Assembly (NCBI GenBank): GCA_003254885.1
Contig: QANT01002057.1
Span: 1 to 53,628, forward strand
Length of the DNA stretch: 53,628 bases
From: Purshia tridentata
Taxonomy: Eukaryota; Streptophyta; Magnoliopsida; Rosales; Rosaceae
Reading direction: 5' to 3'
Shown: positions 12,782 to 25,281 of the stretch, piece by piece
Layout: each line of letters opens with the position of its first letter
Numbering within the stretch: position 1 is the first letter of the stretch
Program-made: the position numbers and the translations under genes
Notes under the pieces: generated by a model
Databases searched by the model: none
Seen by the model: the letters and a program-made list of their open reading frames with translations, nothing else
Told to the model about the DNA's origin: nothing

Positions 12782-13532
12782 TTTTGGTGCACAGCCAAAA
12801 CTGAAACAGAGCAAGCCAATTCTGCCTTAATATTCAGGTGGCTTCTGTTGCCTAGTTTTTCAGAGAAACAAGTTTGGCTCTTGGTGTAAATTGAACATCT
12901 CGCTAGTTTGGCTCTGGGTGCTTCTGCTAGATTATCGCTTGATAAGGATTATTCTCCATTCATTCATCGATCTATTAGGATTAAGTGCATATTGTTCGAA
13001 AACCATTAATAATATGTGCAATTCCCGCTCATTCAGATCCACAAAAATTAAACCCTAAAATTTCTCAAACTAAAATGGCCAGATTTAGAAAAATTATTGC
13101 ATATGACAGTCACACTAAATTCAGGTTACCAGGAGACCAAAGGATAAAAAATTACCATACTTCATGTCCAAGCCTTAAATCTAGGCCATAATACTGGCAT
13201 AATTAATATCCCTTGGTTTTCTCCTTTTTCTTCAGTTAAAAATGCATAGCAAGTATCTATATTATTATTAAGGACCATAAATAAAGGTCCATTACCCAAT
13301 CATTGTTTATAGATCAAAAGACTAAGAATGATATAATCATTTTCCAAGAGCCTGTCTGCCACTTCTTACATCCAATATGCAATTGCAGATAAATGAAAAT
13401 TTGAAGAAGATATCAGCCACCAAGAAAGAAAAAAAGGATGGCCATCCTAATTTGGGACTTAAATGGCTACTTCTAAACCAAGTATAGCTTCTAGAAATGT
13501 TCTATTTAGTCAAGCACACAGGTAGTTATTTG
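12782..13532. promoter_or_regulatory. Short spacer: CAX 5' region and methyltransferase 3' end
   Basis: Only about 750 bp separate the methyltransferase stop codon (13533) from the CAX start (12781), both on the minus strand. This stretch must hold the 3' UTR of the former and the promoter plus leader of the latter. A telo-box-like aaaccctaaaa lies at about 13050. No TATA box at a convincing distance was identified. Confidence 0.5.
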
Positions 13533-15849
13533 TCATGGTTTGATGCAATACACACGGGACCCCAGATGCTTTACTTCAAGACCAGCATCCTCACAACCTT
13601 TGAAGAACAGCGATTCGTCCTCTTTTCCAATTCTCCGTCTCCAACTCATTAGAAATGCAGGCCGGGGCAAACTAAGAACTTGTCCTGTGACCAAGAGGTA
13701 AATAAGAATAAGCAAAGTTTCAGAGTCTACTACATAAATTAATAGAATTTGACAGCATAGTACCACCACTCTGCTCCTCCTTTGGTCGATGCTGTGCTTT
13801 ATCATCTTTGGGCTTGTAAGATTTGAGGAGAAACAAAAGAGTTTTTATCAAATTTGCGTACTGTTTCACATCTGCAAGCAGTAAAGAAGAAACAGTTTGC
13901 ATTCTGTTACTACTGACAAGTGCAGCTCCATGGAGATCAGCTCCAAGAAAAACCTTTTGAAAAAGTATTTGAATCAAGTCAGAGAGAAACTTACACAATA
14001 AGATATCACTAGCAATAATTAGGTCCCAATCTGGATCGGCAGTCGGGAAACTGTCACCCCATGTATCTGAAAAAAAAAGTATTCCCCACAAATTTCAAAA
14101 TCAAACTCGGTCAATCAACTAGAATTTCAACAGACAATCTTCTTCTCTGGCACAGTAACTCAGACCAAATAAGATAAAATGCTAATGAGTGAACAAACTA
14201 AATGGAATGAATTACTCATGATGCAGACGTAGAGATTATGAAGCCATTGTATGGCACATCCCATGACAGAAGTACCAACATCAAATTGTCCTGAGAGACC
14301 TTAACAGATGACGATAGATATCTAATTTTAAAAATTTATGATGCATGTAAAGTTTCAACTGATCACAACAATGAAACTTGAAAATAAATCTAATGACATC
14401 AATTTTTGCAATTAGGACCGCGAAATTTGATAAATGATTAAGTCAGGAAAAAAATGACTCACGCTTTATATGAGGAAGGGCAGGTGTAATTCCATTTACC
14501 CTGCAGTTATGAGCTATATTATCTTCAATTTCCTGATCATTATAATCTGATGTAGTGATGTCAAGATTAAACAATCTTCGTAGATAAATGGCCAAAGCAC
14601 CAGTGCCACTGACAATCAGTAGAGAAACTAACATCAGAAAAACAACAATCAAGCTATCAAAGTCAAAATTATCAGGAACCCCAAGGTCACTACAAGTGGG
14701 AAAGCAAGAAAAAAAAAAAGCATTCAAATATTCCTGCCATGTCAGGAGTGGATGATCGCACACACAACTGGATGTGAAACCGTTGAGAAATACCTGCCCA
14801 GTTCAATACAATGTCGTCCTTCAATTGATGGTCTGTGCCGAACTAACCATTCTGCGAATGCAAATGTCCCAGGCCAGAGTAAATTGGCATTCAGCTGATG
14901 AAATGAAAATTCTCGGATGATCAACTCCTGCAACAAACCAAGATATATACATTGGTTTAAAGAAAGTGAAATTCTGTACTGCCAAACTCCACAAGTAAGC
15001 AATCAAAATTGGACCAAATATACCAAAAGTAAGAAACCAAGTATGATATTGAAGCATTACACCCTTTTGTTAAAAAAAAAGGGGGGGGACAAACAAAAAA
15101 AGGCAGCTTCACAGCTTGAATATGATGTCCAATGAAAGGCGAAACAAGCTATTGTAAAATAGCTGCTTTTAAATACTACCCTGTGAAGTGACTATACCAC
15201 TAAGTGTCCAATTGCACAGAATTGAATGAATATTTACTAATCCAAATAATATGATCCACCCTTTGAACAACAGGTACATATGAATGTAAGGTTGTTTCTA
15301 AACTAGAATCGAACATGTAAAAGTACACTCTTTACATGTTTGAAAACTCCGTTTCATTAGATAATCGTTGGATGACCACTTGCCAATTATGGTACTATCT
15401 GCAATGATTACCGTTACAATTATACTAAAGCTCAAATGTATTTCTGTTACCAGCACTTATTACAGCTTATAAAAACCATTTGCTTGTCACCATCCACAAA
15501 AAATAATGATGTCAAAACAGGGAGGACAAAACAAAAGAAGGAATGTGAGGTGTGATCTTATAAAGATGATTACAAGTGGCAGAAATACAATTCATCCTTG
15601 AACTAATAAATACAAAAAAAAATGACAACATATATATACAAATTAAGAAGAGATTAACATTAGAATTTAGAACCTATGAAAGACAATTTTGTTTCTGGGC
15701 ATTGACCATATAAGGGAATAGACATTACCATCCCAGGAAACTCGTGCCTCCTCTCTACACAGCTTTGCTGGGCCTCTGTGCTTTCCTCACCTGAAAACAA
15801 GACCCAGTCGTATATGTTTCACCAAGCCAGCTAAAACTGAGAGCTCCTC

Positions 15850-15888
<39 letters not shown>

Positions 15889-15957
15889 GAGTATACCAAT
15901 GGAATTGTCGTCCTCGTCAAGGAAAAGCGAAGATGGGGAAAAGAGGGCTATGTCCAT
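13533..15957 (-). CDS. METTL21-like S-adenosylmethionine-dependent methyltransferase, 7 exons, 244 aa
   Basis: Small class I methyltransferase of the METTL21/methyltransferase-16 group, whose characterised members methylate lysines of other proteins. The substrate here is unknown. Exons (minus): 15957-15897, 15790-15729, 14927-14794, 14608-14463, 14066-13995, 13871-13764, 13684-13533, with phases consistent throughout. Visible motifs are LLWPGTFAFAEWL (family-typical lead-in), motif I IELGSGTGALAIYL (SAM binding, split by an intron within GSG), an acidic post-I region ITTSDYND, and DWDLIIASDILLY (the D-x-x-x-x-D/Y segment at the active face). The frame opens further upstream, but only with a TTG; 15957 is the first ATG. 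The stop follows RVYCIKP. It resembles Arabidopsis At5g01470, which is also near LMBR1 and CAX4. Confidence 0.88.
15849..15890. repeat. (GA)n/(GACA)n microsatellite beside a splice donor
   Basis: About 42 bp of GA and GACA repeats sit in intron 1 of the methyltransferase gene, starting only about 5-8 bases inside the 5' splice site (GT at 15896-15895 on the minus strand). In the transcript it reads as a C/U-rich tract. Confidence 0.9.
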
Positions 15958-17816
15958 TGTCTTTCTTCTGCTCAGCAACTGAACCTAGGAGGCTAATCTA
16001 GCAGGGACAAAAATTAACAAATTGTGTACTAACCCCGAAAAAGGGTAAAATATCAGAACCAACCATAATTGTTTTATATTCTTATTTTTGCCTTGTAATT
16101 TTAGGATATCATAGCAAGACCCCATTAGACTTGGGAAATTATCCCAATGACCCAATAACATTCACCATTTATGTTTTTTTTTTTTTTTTTTTTTATAGTG
16201 NTTTTTCTTTTATAGTGACATAACCATTCATGCTGTTTAATAAATGCAGATTCTGTATCGATGACCTATAAGCAAGGAATGTAATTTTGATTTCGCTGGA
16301 AATTTGACCAAATTTTAATTTCGCTAGAGTTTAGACAAAAACAACGGAAATTGATATCAAACTATGGAAATTTTGAATGAAACTTTACCATATGTTTATA
16401 TAATATATTATCTACTATATTTATAAAAAAAATTGAAGAAACTAAATCATATTGTAGGTTTAATGTGATATAAGGTGAATATAATATACGCTGTAGGCAA
16501 ATATTATTAAAAAAATACTCCACCAAATTAATTAAATAATCATATACTCATATGACTCATATCACCGAATATTATATTAATATTAATTTTATGAAACTGC
16601 ATCACTAAATGTGTGATGCCATATATTAATATGAATAGACTTAAATATTGATCAGTATGCCTACATATATATATATATATATATTTAAGTATACTAATAT
16701 TAATATACTTAAATATTGATTCCATAAATATATATTAAATTATTAATATTAAAATTGATCAGTATGCCATCAATATACTTAAATACAATGCTAATTGATT
16801 CAAAATTCAAATTGAATATGTGTGATGCATGCACATGTGGCAAGTTGGAATTTGGTGCCATAATGTTTGTCCCACTCCGCCGCACGCGCATTAGCCCCTT
16901 CCTTTTCTTTTCTTTTTTTCTCTTTCTCTTCTTCCCCCCTTTTTCTTTTCTCTGAACTCAACCTTTCCTTTCTCACACTCTCTCTCTCTTTGCGCCAACC
17001 TACCCAGCCAAGGACTCATCGTCGCTGGCCACCTTCCGGCAATCCAAGGCCACCAGTGGACTCCTCAAGCCAGCGCCAACACAACCCAATCGACACCTAG
17101 CCCGGGCGGCCTCGCCATGCGAGTAATTGCGATCTCCCTCTGCCAATTGTTTTGGCTAAGTCCCGCCACCTTCAAGCTCCGATCACCCATGTTTTTTGTG
17201 GGTTTTCCTTCCCTCACCATAGGCTTTCATTCCCCTAAGATTTGAGATGCCAATTTAGTGTAATTTTGATATTGATTTTTAGGGTTCTAACTAAATTTCG
17301 AATTTCGCTGAAATTTCAAGATTTCGCCGAAATTTTTCGAAATTTCATCAAAATCGTCGAAATTTTGAGGAAAAAAATATGGAAATGGCATTTCGTTTCT
17401 AACCCTTCCAAAAACGATAATTTCTGCAAAATTTCACCGATATTACTGATATTACACTCCTTGTCTATAAGGAAAGTGTTACATAGTTTGAAAATGATTT
17501 TAAAGATATTAACGATGAAAGAATGAGTAATTATGAGAATCAAAATTTTTTATTTTTAAATTCAATAATTTATTTAAAATAAAGTTTACATTCTTTTTCA
17601 ACAATAATATTAATACCTTAATGAAAAAACAAAAACTTAGAGGCAAACAACGTCCAACGTTGTCTATTCTTTGGCCTCTCTCGGCCGTTACGAGGTCTAT
17701 ATGTAAGTTTGTGCTCGGCAGTAAGGAAAAGGATTCGCAACAAAGAGTCCAACTCCAGTGAAAGACAGAGACAGAGCCTCACTGCGTTTTAGAGATTGAG
17801 TGAGAGAGCGAGAGAG
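15958..17816. promoter_or_regulatory. Divergent intergenic region between methyltransferase (-) and esterase (+)
   Basis: Both flanking genes start from this 1.86-kb stretch. It holds a poly(T) tract with one undetermined base (16201), and an AT-rich part with repeated gatcagtatgcc (16651 and 16757) and (TA)n. It also holds a pyrimidine-rich, GC-richer block (16870-17200) and two areas of degenerate ATTTCG/CGAAATTT repeats (about 16285-16375 and 17280-17370), a pattern common in plant transposon remnants. The proximal 130 bp before 17817, with GAGA/AGAGAG runs, is the likely esterase leader. No coding gene is supported. Confidence 0.55.
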
Positions 17817-20388
17817 ATGGTCGGACCACTAAGACCTCAGATTGTGCTGTTTGGCTCGTCCATCGTTCAGTACAGTTTCAGCAATGGAGGATGGGGTGCC
17901 ATTCTTGCTGACTTGTATGCTCGTAAGGTACTTCTTCTTCTTCTTCTTCTTCTTTTCAATCCCTCATGTGATTGCTTTAATTCCCTAAACTTGTATCTTG
18001 GCCTCTATGGATTGATTGGAAATGAAAGAACGATGTTTTTTCATGTAAATTGAGCTTTTTATTCCACTAAGATCAATAAAAATGGTTTTTTTTTAATAAT
18101 TGACATTTTTATGTAAATTAATCTTTTTCCTTTTGTATGGTGTTTATTCACACTAACACTATTATCATGTCAAAGATATTCTCATGAGCTTTCATGCTGA
18201 ATAACTAAGTTCACAGGGGAGCATTAATCTTAGTGGTGGGTTCCACTAATTTTCTTACTAGTCCCTCTACTTTATTGGCATGCACATAAATGCCTTTTTA
18301 TCTTTACATGCATGACCTTTTATCTCCAATATATATTTGACCCATTTCTGTTCACACATTGATGAATTTTGTCAATTGGACCACTAATGGGAGAATTTTG
18401 GCAAATGGGGACACCAAACCTTTATTCTAATACTATTAACCAACAAGCAATTGGCCCACTACTAATACATGGAAAGTTGGCCTTATGCTTATCTGTAGAT
18501 TAAACTACATGTGAAAGTAGTTCAACTTTCTGGATGGTTTTGTTGGTGTACATGATCAGGTCATGACTCATGACAGCCATGACAGCCACATGATTAGTTT
18601 GTCTCTCTGTTAAAGAAAACAATATTTGTGTAAGAACAAAATGCGTATGCAAAATTTGGCTCTTCATATTAATTAATTGCATATAGTACATCTTTTTTAT
18701 TTCAGAAGTGTTTCTTAGTTATATGCAGAAATGTTGAGTCGTGTACAACTCATTTGTTAAGATCATTAACTTTTTTCCCAAGGTTTTCGATATCTTTCAT
18801 CTTTTGTTGCGTATGACTTAATTTCTTCTCTTTTCCCAATTTAATATTTCTTTTGTCCATCTCTTGAGAACTTTTAATGCTAATCTCTTCCTTTTTTGTC
18901 AATATCTTGGTTCATATCCTGTGCTGTACAAGCTTGCTATATATGTTTTTTGACAGCTTAGATTAGTCCAATTCAGTCTAGTCTAGTCCAGTCCAGTCCT
19001 CTTTTTCTTCTTTTCTTTTCAACTGTACTTGACATTTAGTCGTTGTTCATGACTTAGAAAAAGTGCTCTGATAAGAGTACTGGTGGCCAGTGTTTTAGTC
19101 CAAGGCTACATCTTCCCTTTGTCCTTCCACTTTTAGACAAACTAAACCCTAATATGTGTATCCACTACTTTTTCATGTCCTGCATAAAGTTCCATGTTAA
19201 TGGCAGATCACTGATCATAATCTTTTTGGGCATAGGCGGACATAGTGTTGCGAGGATACGCTGGTTGGAACTCAAGGCGTGCTGTACAGGTTTTAGAGCA
19301 AGTTTTTCCAAAGGTACATTGTATATATAGGAGATTCAATAAGAGAAGCTTCTTCCTAATACTTAGTGTAGTTTGATGCTCAATGTTGTGTGATTACATT
19401 TGATATCATATAGGATGCCACAGTTCAGCCATCGTTGGTTATAGTCTATTTTGGTGGTAATGATTCAATGCTCCCTCATCCATCAGGCTTAGGCCCTCAT
19501 GTACCACTTCCTGAATATGTAGAAAATATGAGGAAGATTGCTATCCATTTAAAGGTAATCTACCAAACTTGTCAATGGCTATATTATTTATTAAATGGGT
19601 ATGTCCCACTTGCAGCCATTTGGCTTGGTTTCCTCTATGATTATTGTTATGTAATGCTAGCCTAATCTAAAAGATATGTTTGGTTGGCAGAGCCTTTCAG
19701 AGAAAATTCGCATTATCTTTCTTACTGCTCCTCCTATCAATGAAGAACAAATTCGTGAAGCATTTAGGTGCTTATGATGTTGATGATGATGTGTTTGCGT
19801 CTTCCTTTCCTTTTTCTTAGTCCTAAGAGCTTTTTCTCTGTTTTTTTGACCTTCTTAACCAAAACCAGAGACCGAGTTGGGCCACTGAATCGAACGAATA
19901 AGTCATGCCAAATATACTCTGATGCTTGTTTAGAGCTCTGCCGAGAGATGGATATCAAGGCTGTTGATATCTGGACTTCAATTCAGAAAAGAAAAGACTG
20001 GTCAACTTCTTGCTTTACGTATGTTCCATTTCATATTGTACTAAATTTTGAATGTTTCACTTAGTATGTGTATTTGCTGTATTTATAGACATAAATTAGT
20101 CCTTAGTTTAAAGTAAATACTCAATGTTTTTGGCTTTACAACTTGGTCTGGTACTCATCCTTGTCCAGGGATGGAATCCATTTTACATCTGAGGGGAGCA
20201 AGATTGTAGCGGAGGAGATACTAAAGCTCCTTAGAGAGGCAGACTGGGAACCCAGCCTACACTGGAAGTCACTGCCACCAGAATTTGGAGAGAATTCGCC
20301 TTATGACCCAGTCGATGTTGATGGAAAATCCTTGAACGTCTCCGATGACAGCTTTGTTAGACTCATGCAATGGGGAATTGAGGATTAA
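17817..20388 (+). CDS. CPRD49-like SGNH/GDSL esterase (IAH1 family), 6 exons, 258 aa
   Basis: Predicted serine ester hydrolase of the SGNH superfamily, in the isoamyl acetate-hydrolysing esterase/CPRD49 branch; the natural substrate is unknown. Exons: 17817-17927, 19236-19313, 19414-19554, 19691-19767, 19869-20018, 20169-20388, with consistent phases. Block I reads FGSSIVQ with the nucleophile at S15, the usual Asp of GDS being Ser as in this branch. Block II has the RGYAGWNSRRA turn (G44), block III is YFGGNDS (N79), and block V is DGIHFTSEGS (D187, H190). There is no signal peptide, so a cytosolic protein is likely. Intron 1 is long (1.3 kb) and opens with a (CTT)n run. The start is the first ATG in frame. 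Confidence 0.92.
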
Positions 20389-21055
20389 GCATTGAGAATT
20401 AAGACAGAATACATATTTACACGGCTTTCATATTCAAGTGTTAAAGATTGTTAAGCCTGTTTTAATAACCCTCTCTCTCCTCCAGCCCTCTCTTACAAAC
20501 TCATAATTGAATAATAATATTTTAATACCAAGAGATCCCTCTCAGAATTACAAATGCCAGAGTGGTTTAATTTAGTAAATATTCAGTAAGCAAAATTTTG
20601 AGCTTACTAGCATAAACTATAAAGCATAATCCATATCCACAAATCCATGAAACTGAAATGGCTGCTCATACAACATTTTGTTCCAACGGTTATGTTACAT
20701 CAAGGGTAGTTCTAGAAATTCAGTTCAGTTTCCACGTGTGCAAAGGATAACGTGAATACAAGCCCAAAACAATTTATAACACAAAAAGTTAAAGTCAATG
20801 AAGGAATAATACATACAAAGGGTGAAGAACAACCACAAACAACAGCGGTGGCAGCAGCTGCGCTGAACATGTCCCTCCCCCTACACTAACCCAATGCAAC
20901 TCGGATGATATCTGCCTACTCCACCAAACCTTTCAACATATATCAAAAACTAGGCCATACACATCCGAATATGAAAATCACTCCGAAAAGAGATGCTAAA
21001 ACTGAGAATCCCAACAGCTCCAGGTTGGTGCATGTTGTTCTAGGCAAAACATAAC
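20389..21055. other. Tail-to-tail spacer holding two 3' UTRs
   Basis: The esterase (+) and the LMBR1-like gene (-) converge here, with 667 bp between stop codons. Candidate plant polyadenylation signals are present on both strands (gaataataat near 20510 on plus; ATAAA-type motifs on minus). Nothing else is recognised. Confidence 0.55.
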
Positions 21056-24000
21056 CTAAGAGGAAAGTTGGAACCTGCCACTAGGTTTTTTTCTTCTCCA
21101 TCCCTGAAATTTTGTAAACAAACAAAGAATGCATTACTTTAGACGCAAATTGAAAAAGAAAAAAAAAATAGAAAATATGGTTCATATACATACAAAGGCG
21201 GCATAGTATACGAAGGTCAATCCCGCCAGGACAATAAATGCAATTTGGAACACATTGTACCTGCAATGCAATAACCAATTCAGTAAAACATGCATGCCTA
21301 ATCAGAGTGAATTTGGGTGCAAGAAGGAAAGAAAGGAAAAAAAACACAACTCACTTGTACAAAAGTCTAATTCCACGAAGAGATTGCAATGTGTGGCCAA
21401 ATATTTCTTGTGCTGCAGTTGCTTGAGCATAGTATGCAAATGCTGTGGAGCAGAACTGAATCACACTGAAACAGTGGAAAACAAAAATAATTACAGTTTC
21501 CAAGAAATTTTTGAAAATAAATTTTCTATGAATGACTAGCCATTTTGAGAAAGTTTTATATTTCTTCAGAAATATTTCCACTAATCCTACAGATAATTCT
21601 TAAATCCACACCATGCATTCTTTCACTTGTTCTTTAAAGGTGCCAAAAGCTGATGGCAACCGTAGGTAAACATGATGGAGATGAAGGTATCAATCCCCAT
21701 GTTGTGCCACTAAGCCACAATGTATGGAGAAATGAATATCCCATGCTACTTGACTGTGATAAATTACCAGCAGATAAGCATCTCAAAAGCCAACATTAAA
21801 AAAAAAAATGCATTCCAATGTTTTCCCCATGGCCAGTATTGAAGCAATGAACTGAAAGTTTTCATGGTACAGTAAATAGTATACTTGGTAAATTGGGTGG
21901 GATGTGGGAGAACTCATGATTTTAAGATTCATAGTAAACGGTGACAAGCTCTAATGCAAAATATTTCTATCTAGCAGTACACCATACCAAACCATGACCA
22001 TGCAGTCTTCATTTACTATGCAAGAAAGAAAAAGACTTCTTTTGTAGAATTAACACAAACCAACTCAAAAAAAAAAAAACTTCTTGGTGTACATAGCAAG
22101 AACTCGTCAAAAAAGAAGCAGAAAGGACAAAAGATACAAACCTGATGGAGCAAAGGAGAATAAGTCCCACATTAAATAAAAATGAATTCATAAGAGTAGC
22201 TCCCCACCTGAAACGAGTAAATTATTTTATGAGCAACCAAGCCTTCTGGTGACAAACAATTAAAGGTGGACACAAATGTTATTGAATAAATAAACACAGA
22301 AAAATCATTACTTCATGGGATGAATAGTAATGAAAACTAATTTCAGCCCAAGCATCATTGCCCCTGCAATGACTGCAAGCAGGAGGTAGAAGCAGAAGAA
22401 TGCAAATGCGACAGTTCCCAAAAGACCTGGTGAGGAAGAATAAGCATATCAAAACCATATGCGTCAAAAAAAAAATTATAAGAACACAAGATGCAAGAGA
22501 AAAATATTCTGAAAGTACCCCAAATATCATCAAGCTTGATGAAAACCTCATTCAAGAAAGAAGAAATTGGAGGCTTGATCAAAAGATATATGACGATATG
22601 AGCAATCCAAGCCACTGAAACAATCAATCTGAAAACAAAGGAAAAGGTTTTAATCTGAATAAATCTTGTCAAGATCATTAAAAAAAACTATGACACACAA
22701 GAAAATGAAAACTATATCAAGTGCTTAAATTTTCCTTCCAAAACATCTTGCTTACTTCCTTATCTAAAACTTCACCTTTCCAAATATCCATCTCATTTAA
22801 ACCATCTCAGGAAGCCAACACTATGTAAAGCATTAAGCACTCATTAGTCATTACATCATTAAAAGAATAATATTGGAACTCACCCTAAAATTCCTAACAC
22901 AAGTTTTGCCAAGTACCCAAGAACAGTCATAGCCCAAGCAGTCTCAGCCTGAATTGAGGCAAGAAGATTAGAAATAGAAGGGAGAAACAGTTTAATGTAT
23001 ATGGAAAGTCAACAAGTCACAGGTTTCAAGTCCCTTACCTTCTCCCCTTGAGGATACATCTCTTCTAGAAGATTTACATCTTCTTCTAATTGAAGCAACT
23101 CCTGTGAGGTTATGCAAGCAAGCATTAAATAACTTTCAATGACAGTAAATACAAAGCCGACCATCATATTTCAGAAAATAAATTATATTTATCCTGATGA
23201 AATTTCTGACATCCATTGATGCTTCATAGCTTATGCTTGGGGTCTAAAGGATACAACAAGATACATGGAAATCTCTTTTAATCACATCATTTGTGCCACA
23301 TGTTACACGATGCATACAAGAAAGCAAACATAAAAGCTGTTGCCTCAGTGTGAAACGAAATTTTACACTGTAGTGTACAAAGATAAGATATACCTTCTCT
23401 ACTGCCTTCACATTTTTACGCCATTTTCTACCCTTAGAACCACCTCTTTCTTCTTGATGGAGTGCATCGGCTGCTTTCTTCAATTCTTTTGCTTTTTTAC
23501 CTAGTTCGGTTGCTTCCTAGAGTACACCAAGAGAAACTATCCATAAGGAATCACAACATGGAAACATGTATCATTGTATACTTTTCACACACAAAAGACA
23601 ATGAAGTAGTACCTTGATATACTGTGACCGAGTAATAACAGCCTTTGGACGACGGATAAATGAAAATATGAGTCCAAGAGGTAGACAAGCAATACCAACA
23701 CCACCAAATATCTGAACAATATAAAAGGATGGGTGGTAAATACACATATTTTTGGCTAAGAAAAGCAAAATGCAATATCTATGTACTATTTTTTCCTACA
23801 ATGCACACATACAAATAAAATTTATATACATATATATAGTTACATACATACATATTATCTAGCCAAAGGAAAAGGGCAGTCTAATCAACTCCTAAGAGAC
23901 ATTTTGCTCCCCGGGACCATACCCAAGTAAAATACATATTTATCAAGGTGATAAACAAAAGAAACTGATCTCTTTTCATCCTCTAGATGTACTTAGCAAC

Positions 24001-25281
24001 CATAGATTCATAATTATCATATAATGGGCACCAACACCTGAGTTATCACATGTATATTCAAGTACAACATAAACACGTAAAGATTTCCATGAATGAACTT
24101 ACAGAAAAAAGTACGGATCCAACTATGGTAGCAAGAGCAACGACATATTCTGGAAAGGTAGTACGCATTGTCCATGTTTTCTCTGATGAATCACTTGCAG
24201 AATATGCAGAGCACTGTACATAAGAGAGAAGCATAAAATAAAGAAAGCACCGAAATGAGCAAAGACAACAGGCACCTCTAGTAACATAAATATACCAACT
24301 GATAACATCACAAGTGCGTAAGTAACTTCAGAGAGACCAATTTGACGCAGAAGCAATCAAATACATGTAACAAGAACGAACCTGTTTTGCACCATTTATA
24401 CATTGTTGACCGCTAGAAAACTCCCATGAACTAGGAAAGGAAGCTGTGGAAGAAGAAAGGTGCCTAACCGTAAAGTCCACCTTTCCAACTAGCCCTGATA
24501 TACCATCAAAACCAGAGTGTTTTAACAAAACATGTGCCACAAGAATGACAAAATTTACCAAACAGAAGCATAACCTCATAAATGGAACAATTATTTCCGG
24601 ACAATGAACCCATAAGACAGAATTTAAGCAAACATGACAGTGATAATAAATAGAAACAATTCTTTTAATGCAGAGAAAAGGGTCCAATTGAAAATGATAA
24701 CGGCAGCCAAGCTAACCGTATAAGATGCCGAGCACGAGAGCGCACACAATCGCCGTTGTCACCACCCACAGCAACGCGCTTTTAACCCGCTGTCCGACAC
24801 TCCTGCGCACAAAAACCAGCACCAAAATTCCAAAGTCACACACCAATTTACAAATGCCCTGCCCAATGCCAAGCTGAACAATACAAACACCTGCATTGTA
24901 TTTATAAGCCAGACACCCTAGAAGTACTTACTTGTCCTGGTCCCCTTCATAGTAGAACATAGCGAAGGGGATGATGAAGAATACGAGCACGGCATCAAGG
25001 ATATAGATGCCGAGCCACAGATCCTTCATCGGCAGAGTGAGATTGCACGCGCCGTTATATATCGCGTGACGACACGCCTGACGGTTCGCCACATCGGCCG
25101 GTAGCATCAGAATGGAAATCGCGGCGACGGAGAGCCCCAAAACGACGACAAATTTTGGGAAGTAGGCCTGGTTCTTGTCGTCGGGGTGCTGGTAATTGAC
25201 GAGCAGGTAGACATTGAAGATGAAGACGATGATGCAGAGAATAATGGCGACTATGACAAGAGCGAGATTGAAATCGCCCAT
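21056..25281 (-). CDS. LMBR1-like integral membrane protein (LIMR family), 14 exons, 508 aa
   Basis: Polytopic membrane protein of the LMBR1/limb-region-1 family. The animal relatives LMBRD1 and LIMR act as lysosomal cobalamin or lipocalin-linked membrane proteins, while the plant role is not established. Exons (minus): 25281-24932, 24802-24717, 24494-24382, 24213-24103, 23711-23613, 23516-23394, 23101-23039, 22948-22884, 22628-22519, 22426-22312, 22207-22142, 21465-21355, 21260-21194, 21103-21056. Phases agree at every junction, and 508 aa matches the usual ~509. The N terminus is a hydrophobic helix ([19 protein letters not shown]), followed by about eight more membrane spans. A basic coiled segment ([17 protein letters not shown]) lies near residues 255-275, and the C-terminal tail [11 protein letters not shown] is basic and cytosolic-looking. 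It resembles Arabidopsis At5g01460. Confidence 0.92.
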
